From assembly GCA_002692725.1 (NCBI GenBank), contig NZLU01000063.1:173574-237573 (forward strand): 64,000 nt of DNA. Direction: 5' to 3'. How positions within the stretch are numbered: the stretch's first letter is position 1; each line of letters begins with the position of its first letter. The translations under genes and the position numbers were made by a program. The notes beneath the pieces were generated by a model. It was not told the origin of the DNA. It saw only the letters and a program-made list of their open reading frames with translations, and searched no databases. Positions 27,439 to 35,644 of this stretch are shown here, piece after piece. This DNA comes from Ponticaulis sp. Its GTDB lineage: Bacteria; Pseudomonadota; Alphaproteobacteria; Caulobacterales; Hyphomonadaceae.

Positions 27439-28331
27439 GCCGCGATCCTGAGATTTTTGGCCCGGTTTTGCTCCCGGCGGATGACTGGAAGGACTATCAA
27501 CTGCTCGATTCCGGGCATGGCCGGAAGCTGGAACGCTTTGGCAGCCAAATTGTGGACCGTCCTGACCCGCAAGCCTTCTGGGCCCCGGCCAAACCCGTCG
27601 ACAGCTGGAAGGCGGATGCCGTGTTTTCCTCCTCTGGCGATGATGAGCGCGGAAACTGGCAGAAAACCCGCTCCGATCTGCCGGATGACTGGACCATGCG
27701 CTGGCAGGGCTTGTCGTTTGAGGTTCGTCGGACGCCCTTCCGACATCTCGGTATTTTTCAGGAGCACTCGGTCCATTGGAGCCATGCCATGGAGAAGATT
27801 TCCGATGCGGGTCGCCCCATCCGTCTGCTCAATCTCTTCGGCTATACAGGCATGATGAGCCTCGCAGCGGCGGCCGCAGGCGCGCAGGTCACTCATCTTG
27901 ATGCCAGCCCGAAATCCAATGGGTATGGCAAAGCAAATGCGGATTTGTCTGGCCTTGGCGATTTGCCCATTCGCTGGATTTCGGACGATGCGCTGAAATT
28001 CATGCGCCGAGAAGTCCGACGCGAGAATAAATACGACGCCATCGTGCTCGACCCGCCGAAATTTGGTCGCGGCCCGAAGAATGAGACCTGGCGTCTGGAA
28101 GAAAACCTGCCGGAACTGCTCGATCTCTGTCGGCAATGTCTGTCAGATCAGCCATTGTTTGTGATTTCAACCGTGTATGCGGTGCGCCTTTCCTATCTGG
28201 CGCTGGCGCAAACGCTGCGCGATCATCTTTCAGGCCTGGGCGGCACCATCACCGCAGGAGAAATGGTCATCCCTGAAGCTGGCCGTGACGTGAATCTGCC
28301 GACCGCGATTTTTGCGCGCTGGGATGTCTGA
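27435..28331 (+). CDS. Class I SAM-dependent (rRNA cytosine-type) methyltransferase
   Basis: A 298-residue methyltransferase of the RlmI/RlmK-like class. The SAM-binding motif I is LNLFGYTGMMSLAAAAAGA, followed by HLDASPKS and the catalytic DPPKFGRGP. There is no N-terminal PUA domain, so it is the short form (PF10672-like). The ATGA overlap with the SpoU gene points to coordinated rRNA modification. The target base is not deducible. Confidence 0.9.
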   Translation: MSRDPEIFGPVLLPADDWKDYQLLDSGHGRKLERFGSQIVDRPDPQAFWAPAKPVDSWKADAVFSSSGDDERGNWQKTRSDLPDDWTMRWQGLSFEVRRTPFRHLGIFQEHSVHWSHAMEKISDAGRPIRLLNLFGYTGMMSLAAAAAGAQVTHLDASPKSNGYGKANADLSGLGDLPIRWISDDALKFMRREVRRENKYDAIVLDPPKFGRGPKNETWRLEENLPELLDLCRQCLSDQPLFVISTVYAVRLSYLALAQTLRDHLSGLGGTITAGEMVIPEAGRDVNLPTAIFARWDV

Positions 28332-28361
28332 AATCACCCAAAGTGATCTCAAACCTTGGAT

Positions 28362-28649
28362 TTAGCTTGCAGGCTTCCCTAACCGCCACACGCCCTTGAA
28401 CTCTTCCGGGTCGACCGGCTTGCCCTTGCGATAAATGGCGATCTCGCCCGCCTTAGCGAGGCGGATGGCCTCGGCCTTCACATGTGGAATGACGCGGTTC
28501 CAGTTCTTCTCAGACACGCGCCGCGCAACATCTTCAGGCGAAACACTTCGCCCCTTTTCAGCAGCGTTGATTGCCTCAAAAATAGCCTCACGGACCGGAT
28601 TTCGGCTATCATCGGGCGAGTTGTCATTGGGTGTCGTTGCGTCAGTCAT
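28362..28649 (-). CDS. DUF3253 family protein
   Basis: A 95-residue protein with a disordered N-terminus (TDATTPNDNSPDDS) and a compact winged-helix-like DUF3253 core: IFEAINAAEKGRSVSPEDVARRV, WNRVIPHVKAEAIRLAKAGEIAIYRKGKPVDP, FKGVWRLGKP. Start at 28649 (MTDATTP) is preferred over an ATG 18 bases upstream. Function unknown; the fold resembles S-adenosylmethionine tRNA or DNA-binding helpers. It is convergent with the methyltransferase gene. Confidence 0.88.
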   Translation of the reverse strand: MTDATTPNDNSPDDSRNPVREAIFEAINAAEKGRSVSPEDVARRVSEKNWNRVIPHVKAEAIRLAKAGEIAIYRKGKPVDPEEFKGVWRLGKPAS

Positions 28650-28706
28650 GGACGAGGCTTGCCACATCTCTTATGCGCAAGGCGAGCGTTTTCTTGCGGA
28701 GGCCGT

Positions 28707-29150
28707 ATGAGCGATTTTTCTTATCAGACCGGACTGGGTGCCGTTGATTTCGACACCGCCTTTGCACGCGAAATCACACCGCTCGAAACTGACTTCGATA
28801 TTCTGGGCCATGTGAACAATGTCTCCTATGTGCGCTGGGTGGAAGAAACCGCCGTCGCGCATTGGGAGCATGTGGCAGATGAAGACCTCAAAGCACGCAA
28901 TGTGTTTGTGCTCCTGCGTCATGAGATCGACTATCGCGACCAGATTCTTCCCGGTGAAACGGCGATTGCCCGCACATGGCTTGGCCGGGCGAAAGGCCCG
29001 CGCTTTGAACGATTTGTCGACATCCGCAAACCGAGGGCAACGAAATTCTCCAGCTTTTCCCGGCTCGACTGGTGCATGCTGGATATCGAGACCCGCCGTC
29101 CCATGCGCGTCGATCAGCGAATACTCGAGGCGTTTCAGGTTCCGGGGTGA
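28707..29150 (+). CDS. Acyl-CoA thioesterase (4HBT hot-dog fold)
   Basis: A 147-residue hot-dog thioesterase. The catalytic segment DFDILGHVNNVSYVRWVEETA contains the aspartate and the N-x-Y helix start of the 4-hydroxybenzoyl-CoA thioesterase/YbgC type. GCGGAGG six bases upstream of ATG 28707 decides the start. It is divergent from the DUF3253 gene with only 57 bases between. Substrate is a short acyl-CoA, identity unknown. Confidence 0.92.
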   Translation: MSDFSYQTGLGAVDFDTAFAREITPLETDFDILGHVNNVSYVRWVEETAVAHWEHVADEDLKARNVFVLLRHEIDYRDQILPGETAIARTWLGRAKGPRFERFVDIRKPRATKFSSFSRLDWCMLDIETRRPMRVDQRILEAFQVPG

Positions 29151-29254
29151 ACGCCTGAAATACAGAAAACCTCAAACTAAGCAGGCGCATAAAACCCGCT
29201 CTTATTTCATTGAACAAATGCTGACGGCATAGATGATAACAGACAAATATATAT

Positions 29255-29286
29255 TTAAGAAGTCAGTCGTTCGACTTGCTTCTTAA
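29255..29286 (-). terminator. Stem-loop at the end of the Abi-alpha-like gene
   Basis: TTAAGAAG (29255-29262) and CTTCTTAA (29279-29286) form a perfect 8-bp stem that spans the stop codon of the minus-strand gene. On that strand it is followed by an AT-only run (ATATATATTT), so a weak intrinsic terminator is plausible. Confidence 0.5.
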
Positions 29287-30246
29287 GCGCGAAAGTTCTC
29301 TTTCCCCCAATTTGACCAAATTGAGTCCTTCTGGGGTAAGCCAGAAAGAATATCTAATAAGCTGCAGGATAACTGCCCCAAAGCCAATCAGAAACATGAA
29401 TGATAAAATCATACGAACAAGCGATGCATTGTGGTAAAGCAAAAATTCTCCGAACGTAGAGGTTTCAAGGAAAGAATTACTTACGCTGGACATCAAGCGC
29501 CTGGATTGGAAAAAATCTAATACAGGAGCTATTAGGTAGGTATAAATTGGTAGTAGAGCCATAAATAAAGTAGTAGAAACAGGACCCATGATGCGTCTTC
29601 GTATTAGCCCTCTTTGTTCCAATCTTTCTGAAATTCGCTTTGAAAAAGGTTCTCGCTTTCGAATTCTTATTTTCTTGAAAAACGAAATATTCGAAAGCGG
29701 TTTAGATCTCATCAAAAAAGAAACGTCGTCGACGGAAAGTTGCTGCAGCTCTTTCATCAATAGCTTTGAATGATCAGTTTGACGCGATAACTCCCAAAGA
29801 ACACCATACCATAATGCTGACAGCTCCTCATTATTTGGATTGATGTCCTTTACATTCTCAAACCATTCAAATGCTAGTTGTTCAGACTCGCTATCGTCCG
29901 GAATTTCGACTTCAATCTGACCTTCTTCGCCGGCTAAACGATTAAAATGGACTTTCAAATTTTCCTGTTGTCTTTTTGATTTTCGCTTTTCGAGTTCCTC
30001 CAACACTTTCTGCTTAGCAAGTTCACCCCTCAAACTTTGTGTTGGGCTAAACCGGTCCTCATACCAGCGCGTAAAAATTCCGCTTTTTCCTGCTGCAGAC
30101 TTCACTGCGCCAATTGCAGGAGAAATCGCCGACAACGCACTCTTCTCTTCATCCGAGCTGTCTTTCTTGTCGTCCAAAGTCGCCCCCTCAAACTTTCTAA
30201 AGGACAAATTCATCCAAACTAGGGAAATCCGATCGGACGCGCCCAT
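29263..30246 (-). CDS. Membrane protein resembling abortive-infection Abi-alpha / DUF2806 proteins, in AT-rich DNA
   Basis: A 327-residue protein. The central segment (EQLAFEWFENVKDINPNNEELSALWYGVLWEL... then a helix LLMKELQQLSVDDVSFLMR) resembles Abi-alpha/DUF4393-DUF2806 proteins, where a helical domain precedes a winged helix (SERLEQRGLIRRR ... FWLTPEGLNLVKLGE). Unusually, two membrane segments (about residues 225-245 and 275-300) interrupt the winged-helix part. The gene and its flanks are strikingly AT-rich compared with all neighbours, a sign of recent transfer. Start uncertain: ATG 30246, ATG 30213, or TTG 30177, which has GAGGGGG five bases upstream. A defence function is inference. 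Confidence 0.7.
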   Translation of the reverse strand: MGASDRISLVWMNLSFRKFEGATLDDKKDSSDEEKSALSAISPAIGAVKSAAGKSGIFTRWYEDRFSPTQSLRGELAKQKVLEELEKRKSKRQQENLKVHFNRLAGEEGQIEVEIPDDSESEQLAFEWFENVKDINPNNEELSALWYGVLWELSRQTDHSKLLMKELQQLSVDDVSFLMRSKPLSNISFFKKIRIRKREPFSKRISERLEQRGLIRRRIMGPVSTTLFMALLPIYTYLIAPVLDFFQSRRLMSSVSNSFLETSTFGEFLLYHNASLVRMILSFMFLIGFGAVILQLIRYSFWLTPEGLNLVKLGERELSRLRSKSND

Positions 30247-30387
30247 AGATTGAATTTTTAGTATTCATATCACTGAGAAAATTATTAAGCTAGTTTCGCT
30301 CTAATTCTGCAAACGCTTCGACGGGTGAACCTAGAAGCACCCTAAAACCGGTTGAAATCCCGACCGTTCACTGACAGAGACTTGCGC

Positions 30388-33222
30388 ATGTTTCACCTGT
30401 TGCCTCCTGTCTCGTCAGAGTCTTCGATTGACGCCGATCTCAGCGCCCACCCGGTTCTGGCGAACGCGACGGCATCCTCTCCCTATTTGCAACGGCTTTG
30501 CCGGTATCGGCCTGAGACGCTGCAGCGCATAAATAGTGATGGCGCGGAAACGACGGTGCGAAACGCCATTGAGTGTGCGAATTTCTGCGCCGATGGACAC
30601 TCCGTGGATGAGGTCAAAAAGACGCTTCGTCATTGCAAATCTGACATTCACCTCTCACTCGCCTCACTGGATTTGTCCTGCACATGGGATTGGGATCCGG
30701 TCACACGCACCTTCTCAGAGTTTGCCGATAAAGCCGCCGACACAGCATTGAGAGCGGCCTGTTTCAAAGCCGCTGAGTCTGGCTGGATTGAGTGGTCTGA
30801 TCGCGACCAGCCCGTGCTCGGGCTTTTCCTGCTTGCGCTTGGCAAACATGGCGCTATGGAGCTCAATTACTCGAGCGATATCGACATTATCGCCATGTAT
30901 GATCCGGACATCTTCCCATCGGCCTCTCGATCTGCGGGCGACGCGGCTGTGCGTATCATCCAGCTCACCGCGCAGATTCTCGAACAGCAGACCGAGCATG
31001 GCTATGTTCTGCGGGTTGATCTGCGCCTGCGCCCAGACCCGCGTTCGACGCCTGTTGCCGTCTCAACCCATTCCGCTGATCTCTATTATGAATCCGTCGG
31101 CCAGAACTGGAAGCGAATGGCTTATATCAAAGCGCGGCCCTGCGCGGGCGATACGGTGGCCGCCGACGCTTTTCTGAAGGAGCTGGAACCTTTCATCTGG
31201 CGTCGTCACCTCGATTTCTGGGCGCTGGAAGACATTCGCGCCATCAAGAACCAGATCCATTCGACAGGCGGGCATAAGGGCCTTGAAAACCCGGAATTTG
31301 ATGTGAAGCTGGGTCGCGGCGGCATTCGGGAAATCGAATTCTTTGCCCAGACACAGCAGCTCATCCATGGCGGCCGGCACCCCGAATTGCGCAATCGCCG
31401 GACGGTGGATGCGCTTGAGGCGCTGGCTGCGGACGGGCATGTTGCGTCTGAGACGGCCTCCGAACTCGCTGAACTTTACGGCCTGCTTCGGGGCATCGAA
31501 CATCGCGTGCAGATGCTGAACGATGATCACACCCACACGCTGAGCCATCGTGAAGAACAGCGCGAACGCGTGGCGCATCTATGCGGTTATGCCGAACTTG
31601 CTGCGTTTGACAGTGATGTGCGGGAAATGCGCGAAAAGGTCCATACGCACTATTCCGCACTGTTTCATTCGCCTGATCAGCTGCCGGGGGTGGAAGGCAA
31701 TCTCGTCTTTACCGGTGTGGATATCGACCCGGGAACAGTCGAAACTCTGGAAAGCCTTGGCTTTTCCGATGCAAAAGGCGTGATTGCCGACGTGCAATCC
31801 TGGCACCGGGGTAAGCTGCGCGCCACAAAGACCCAGCGATCCCGACAATTGCTGACAGCACTCGAAGCGCGCCTGTTTCAGCTCATGTCCGAGACGGGTA
31901 ATCCGGATGCGGCTTTTGACGGGTTCAAAACCTTTCTGGCTGGGCTGTCGGGCGGAGTTCAGACGCTTTCGCTTTTCACGGCCAACCCGGTCATTCTTGA
32001 TGATCTGATCGCGATCTTCTCCATGGCACCAAGACTGGCCCGCGATCTGGCCAGCAACCCAAATTTGATTGAATCGCTTCTGGATGGCGGGTTCACCGAC
32101 GACATCCGGGAAGACACGTGCGGCTATGTTGGCGGTGTGGCTGCTGTTCAGACCAATCATGATCTGAGCTTTGAAGACGCGATGAATGAAGTGCGTCGCA
32201 ATTTCCGCGACGCGCATTTCCGCATCCGGTTTCGCTTGCTGAACGATGCGAAACTGCTCGCCGATGCCGGGCATTGTTTCTCTGATCTCGCTGATACCTG
32301 TATCCGGGCGCTCGAACCGCATGCGATCAAGGCCGCTGAGGCGAGCCTGGGGCCTGCGAGTGGCAAATGGGTGATTTGCGGCCTCGGCAAGCTGGGCAAT
32401 CGCGATCTCACCGCGCGGTCTGATCTCGACCTGATGGTGATTTATGATCCCGATGAAGGCGCGAGCTCTGCCGCGAACTTCTTCACCCGCGCCACACAGC
32501 GGCTCATCACCTCTCTGTCGGCACAGACCGAAGAAGGCCTTCTCTATGAGGCCGATATGCAGCTGCGGCCTTCGGGGCGAGCGGGTCCTGTCGCCGTCAG
32601 GCTGTCGGCCTTTGCCGATTACTATCGCAATGATGCCTGGACCTGGGAGCATATGGCCCTCACCCGACTTCGGGTGATTGCCGGAGATCCCGGCCTCGCT
32701 GACCGGGTGATGGCGGAGAAACAAGCCCAGCTCAGCCTGCCACGGCCGAAAGACATGCTCATTCAGGATGCCTGGGATATGCGCCAGCGCCTGCTAAAAG
32801 AACGCCCGCCCAAGAATGCGCTCGATGTGAAGCTCGCCAAAGGCGGGATGATGGATGTCGAATTCCTCGCGCAAACCGCCCAACTGGTTCATCCGGAGGC
32901 CGATTGGGGCGACCGGACGCTGGAAACGGTTCTGCCAAAAACGGTCGAATACGGCCTGCTGAGCGATGGCGAACTGCGTAGTCTGATGCACACTTATGTG
33001 ATGTGCCGAGGTCTGCAGGCCTATCAGCGCGCGGCATTGGATCGCGCTGTGGATCAGACAGAATGGCCAGAAGCGCTGAAGCGCATCACAGCGAAGGCCT
33101 TGAATGTCGAGGATTTCGAAGCGCTTTTGTCTCTGCTTTTCCAGCAACAGGAAGCGGTCTGGTCGATCTTCTGCAAACAAATGCAGCCAGAAACGACGGA
33201 ATGGATAAGCCCGTCGCGTTGA
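30388..33222 (+). CDS. glnE: Bifunctional glutamine synthetase adenylyltransferase/deadenylase
   Basis: A 944-residue GlnE. It covalently inactivates glutamine synthetase by adenylylation and reverses this, under PII control. Two nucleotidyltransferase domains are present: the N-terminal deadenylase with GKHGAMELNYSSDIDIIAMYD (about residues 150-170) and the C-terminal adenylylase with GKLGNRDLTARSDLDLMVIYD (about 670-690), each followed by a GlnE helical domain (KLGRGGIREIEFFAQTQQL and KLAKGGMMDVEFLAQTAQL). ATG 30388 is preferred to an upstream TTG. It is the second nitrogen-control gene in the window besides the Amt fusion, though not linked to it. Confidence 0.97.
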   Translation: MFHLLPPVSSESSIDADLSAHPVLANATASSPYLQRLCRYRPETLQRINSDGAETTVRNAIECANFCADGHSVDEVKKTLRHCKSDIHLSLASLDLSCTWDWDPVTRTFSEFADKAADTALRAACFKAAESGWIEWSDRDQPVLGLFLLALGKHGAMELNYSSDIDIIAMYDPDIFPSASRSAGDAAVRIIQLTAQILEQQTEHGYVLRVDLRLRPDPRSTPVAVSTHSADLYYESVGQNWKRMAYIKARPCAGDTVAADAFLKELEPFIWRRHLDFWALEDIRAIKNQIHSTGGHKGLENPEFDVKLGRGGIREIEFFAQTQQLIHGGRHPELRNRRTVDALEALAADGHVASETASELAELYGLLRGIEHRVQMLNDDHTHTLSHREEQRERVAHLCGYAELAAFDSDVREMREKVHTHYSALFHSPDQLPGVEGNLVFTGVDIDPGTVETLESLGFSDAKGVIADVQSWHRGKLRATKTQRSRQLLTALEARLFQLMSETGNPDAAFDGFKTFLAGLSGGVQTLSLFTANPVILDDLIAIFSMAPRLARDLASNPNLIESLLDGGFTDDIREDTCGYVGGVAAVQTNHDLSFEDAMNEVRRNFRDAHFRIRFRLLNDAKLLADAGHCFSDLADTCIRALEPHAIKAAEASLGPASGKWVICGLGKLGNRDLTARSDLDLMVIYDPDEGASSAANFFTRATQRLITSLSAQTEEGLLYEADMQLRPSGRAGPVAVRLSAFADYYRNDAWTWEHMALTRLRVIAGDPGLADRVMAEKQAQLSLPRPKDMLIQDAWDMRQRLLKERPPKNALDVKLAKGGMMDVEFLAQTAQLVHPEADWGDRTLETVLPKTVEYGLLSDGELRSLMHTYVMCRGLQAYQRAALDRAVDQTEWPEALKRITAKALNVEDFEALLSLLFQQQEAVWSIFCKQMQPETTEWISPSR

Positions 33223-33273
33223 ATGTGCATAATGGCCTGACGGACAGGTCATCTCTCAACGGAGATATGCACG

Positions 33274-33849
33274 ATGAAAAAGGCGACACTTATTACGTCA
33301 GCAATCATTGGTACCACTTTGTTCGGTGCCGGTTTTGCAATTGCACAGGATGCCCCTGAACAGGAACGCCCGCGTCATGAACGCGGCTTTGGCAAGGGAG
33401 GTCATCACGGTCCGCGGCTTGATGGCGCACGCCTCCAGGACATGGACACCGACGGTGACGGCAACATCACAAAAGCTGAACTCGAAGCAAAGGAACGCGA
33501 GCAGTTTGGCGAGATGGATCTGAATGGCGATGGCCAGCTGACAGCAACTGAAATGAGTGAATTCCGCGAAATGAAGCGCGAAGAAATGCGTCTACAACGG
33601 GAGGCGCGACGCCAGGAAGCCATGTTGGAGCGGTTTGACAGCAATTCCGACGGCGTTGTCTCTGCAGAGGAATTCGCAGCAAAGCCCAACCCAATGTTCG
33701 ATCGTCTCGACACCGATGGCGACGGCGTGATTACCGCTGAAGAGCGTGAAGACATGAAACAGAAGTTTGCTGAGCGTCGCGGCAAGCGCGGGGAACGCGG
33801 CGAACGCTGGAAAGAACGCGCTGAGCGCTGGAAGTCCCGTCAGCAATAG
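33274..33849 (+). CDS. Secreted EF-hand calcium-binding protein
   Basis: A 191-residue protein with a signal peptide (MKKATLITSAIIGTTLFGAGFAIAQ) and four EF-hand loops in two pairs: DTDGDGNITKAE, DLNGDGQLTATE, DSNSDGVVSAEE and DTDGDGVITAEE. All four keep the acidic positions 1, 3, 5 and 12. Basic, Arg-rich helices separate the pairs, and the tail is RGKRGERGERWKERAERWK. It precedes an ECF sigma factor unit but is separated from it by a strong stem-loop. Likely a periplasmic calcium sensor or buffer; ortholog function unknown. Confidence 0.9.
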   Translation: MKKATLITSAIIGTTLFGAGFAIAQDAPEQERPRHERGFGKGGHHGPRLDGARLQDMDTDGDGNITKAELEAKEREQFGEMDLNGDGQLTATEMSEFREMKREEMRLQREARRQEAMLERFDSNSDGVVSAEEFAAKPNPMFDRLDTDGDGVITAEEREDMKQKFAERRGKRGERGERWKERAERWKSRQQ

Positions 33850-33871
33850 TCTGACAAAGGGCTGACGCAGC

Positions 33872-33897
33872 TTGCCGGATCGGGCCCGATCCGGCAA
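33872..33897 (+). terminator. Perfect 26-bp palindromic stem-loop between EF-hand gene and sigma factor gene
   Basis: TTGCCGGATCGGG (33872-33884) is followed immediately by its exact reverse complement (33885-33897) and then TTT. As RNA this gives an 11-bp stem with a GGCC tetraloop. It lies 22 bases after the EF-hand stop and about 15 bases before the sigma factor's Shine-Dalgarno, so it acts as a terminator or attenuator that lowers downstream expression. Confidence 0.7.
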
Positions 33898-33929
33898 TTT
33901 GCCCCGGATTGAAGGTGGGAACCGTGTTA

Positions 33930-34514
33930 ATGGCACCAGATGATGATGTCCTGCTCCGCAGGTGTGCCGAAGGTGATCGGCAAGCCTCGGCGCTTCTCAT
34001 CAATCGCTATTCCAAAGTGATCCTGGCCATTGCACAGCGCATGACCGGGTCGCGCGAGGATGCCGAAGACATTACCCAGGAAGTCTTCATCAAAATTTTT
34101 CGTCAGGCCGGAAAATGGGAAGCCGGCAAGGCGAAATTCTCAACCTGGATACACCGCGTGACGGTCAATCAATGCTATGACCGCCTGAGAAAGAAACGCG
34201 AAACCGGCGTTTCGGAAGTGCCGGACATGATGGATGACACGGCCGGACCGGCAAGCCAGTTGCAGTCGCAACAGGCCTCCAAAAGGGTGCGCGCGGCCAT
34301 GGCAGAGCTGCCAGAGCGCCAGCGCGCGGCGCTTTTGCTAAGTCATTTCGAAGGATTATCGAATATTGAAGCGGCGGAAATTCTGGAGATATCCGTTGAA
34401 GCAGTAGAAAGTTTATTATCCCGCGCACGACGGGGCTTACGAAATGCCCTCAAAGGGGAGCGCGCGGATTTAATGGGGCACAAGGATGAGCTGGATGAAA
34501 CCGGATCAGTTTGA
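33930..34514 (+). CDS. ECF-type RNA polymerase sigma factor
   Basis: A 194-residue sigma-70 family ECF factor. Region 2 (DVLLRRCAEGDRQASALLINRY... EDAEDITQEVFIKIFRQAGKW... AKFSTWIHRVTVNQCYDRLRKK) and region 4 (MAELPERQRAALLLSHFEGLSNIEAAEILEISVEAVESLLSRARRGLR) are complete. Start is either GTG 33924 or ATG 33930, both after AAGGTGGGA. The next two genes, overlapping, encode a membrane protein with a cytoplasmic N-terminus and a periplasmic metal-sensor-like protein, the layout of a sigma/anti-sigma/sensor module. Confidence 0.93.
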   Translation: MAPDDDVLLRRCAEGDRQASALLINRYSKVILAIAQRMTGSREDAEDITQEVFIKIFRQAGKWEAGKAKFSTWIHRVTVNQCYDRLRKKRETGVSEVPDMMDDTAGPASQLQSQQASKRVRAAMAELPERQRAALLLSHFEGLSNIEAAEILEISVEAVESLLSRARRGLRNALKGERADLMGHKDELDETGSV

Positions 34515-34938
34515 AGACACGCTCGATCTTTACGGACCAGACCTTTCTGTCTGGCCGGACGAGGATCGACGCGCCGCCGAGCAGCTGCTCGAGACGTCGA
34601 CCGACGCAAGGGCGATGCTCGACGACGCATGGGCGGTTGATGACGCTCTGAACGATTTTACGGTCGAAGATCCGTCCCCTGAACTGGACGCACGTCTTCT
34701 GGACCTCGCGCCAGCGCCACCTGCTCCTGCGGCCAGCACCAGAAAGTCGCTGCTCGGCTGGCTCGATATGAAGCTATTCGTCTCAGCGGGCGCAGCGCTT
34801 GCCTGCGCGGCGTTCGGGCTGGTGATCGGACTGAACTCTGTCACCACACCTGAATGGAGCGAAGAGGCCGATGAATTCCTCACCGCTGCCGTAATGAGTT
34901 ATGACACGGCCCTCTGGGAAGACGGGGAAGAGGGATGA
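34495..34938 (+). CDS. Putative anti-sigma factor, single-pass membrane protein
   Basis: A 147-residue protein: cytoplasmic acidic N-terminal half (MKPDQFEDTLDLYGPDLSVWPDEDRRAAEQLLETS), an Ala/Pro linker, one membrane helix (about residues 88-108: LFVSAGAALACAAFGLVIGLN) and a short periplasmic tail. It overlaps the sigma gene by 20 bases and the metal-sensor gene by four. The position and topology argue for an anti-sigma factor, though no zinc-binding HxxxCxxC motif is present. ATG 34495 is preferred to ATG 34486 because AAGGATGAG is then at normal spacing. Confidence 0.8.
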   Translation: MKPDQFEDTLDLYGPDLSVWPDEDRRAAEQLLETSTDARAMLDDAWAVDDALNDFTVEDPSPELDARLLDLAPAPPAPAASTRKSLLGWLDMKLFVSAGAALACAAFGLVIGLNSVTTPEWSEEADEFLTAAVMSYDTALWEDGEEG

Positions 34939-35519
34939 GCGCTGACAAGAAATCCTTCCCCTATATTCTCGTGGTGTCGCTCTGCGCCAATATGTTGATG
35001 ATGGGTGCCGTTGGCGGCATGTGGCTCAAAACTCAGGACAGCCAGGAACGACCAGACCGTGACCGCCCGCGTATCGAACGCCGCATGGGTGGTCCAATTG
35101 AGGAACGTGTTGCGCGCACGGCCATGGAAGACTTACCGAGAGAAGAGCGGCGAGAGTTTCGTCGCAAGCTCGGCATGGAATGGCGCTCTGCCCGAGAGCT
35201 GAGGCGGGAGATGGAAGAGATCAGAACCCGCATCAGCGCAGCAATGGCCGCTGACACCTACAGCGCCGAGACTGTCGAACAAATATTCGGCGAATTGCGC
35301 GCCAAAGAAGATGAAGTGCGCGCCCGGTTTCATGACTCGCTGTCTGAATATCTGAGCGAGCTCTCGAACGAAGACCGACTGAAGCTTCTGGAGCGTGCCG
35401 AACAGCGCCAGGAACGCCGGTTTGAACGCCGGGACGGGGATCGCGATCGTCGTGGCCCGCCGCCTCCACGGCCCGATGGCTTCGGTCCGCGTGAACATGG
35501 TCCACCGCCGCGCGACTGA
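34935..35519 (+). CDS. Periplasmic metal-sensor/resistance-like protein (Metal_resist, CnrX/ZraP type)
   Basis: A 194-residue protein anchored by an N-terminal membrane helix (about residues 8-30) with a periplasmic helical-hairpin domain (about 50-160: PREERREFRRKLGMEWRSARELRREMEEIRTRISAAM... FGELRAKEDEVRARFHDSL) of the heavy-metal sensor type. The tail is rich in Arg, Asp and Pro. CnrX-like proteins sense metals for an anti-sigma/ECF pair, which fits the operon. The metal is unknown and no His cluster suggests one. Confidence 0.85.
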   Translation: MSADKKSFPYILVVSLCANMLMMGAVGGMWLKTQDSQERPDRDRPRIERRMGGPIEERVARTAMEDLPREERREFRRKLGMEWRSARELRREMEEIRTRISAAMAADTYSAETVEQIFGELRAKEDEVRARFHDSLSEYLSELSNEDRLKLLERAEQRQERRFERRDGDRDRRGPPPPRPDGFGPREHGPPPRD

Positions 35520-35644
35520 CGCGGATTGAACTCCACCGCAATATTCATCCATAGTCCTCGATATTCAGCTGGCCATTCCTGCAGTCATTCCGGTGACTAT
35601 CCGTCATGCGATGCGGGATCGCAGCGATAAAGGATGATGGCAGC

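Noticed and set aside
28331..28362. Terminator between the methyltransferase and DUF3253 genes (ATCAC/GTGAT)
   Set aside because: Only a 5-bp stem with mismatched extension and no T-tract; too weak to list.
31579..32724. Long antisense open frame (381 codons) within glnE
   Set aside because: GlnE motifs occupy the plus strand continuously; the antisense frame is a GC-skew artefact.
33222..33274. Inverted pair GTGCAT/ATGCAC flanking the EF-hand leader
   Set aside because: Six-base arms with a 36-base loop occur by chance too easily; no further support.
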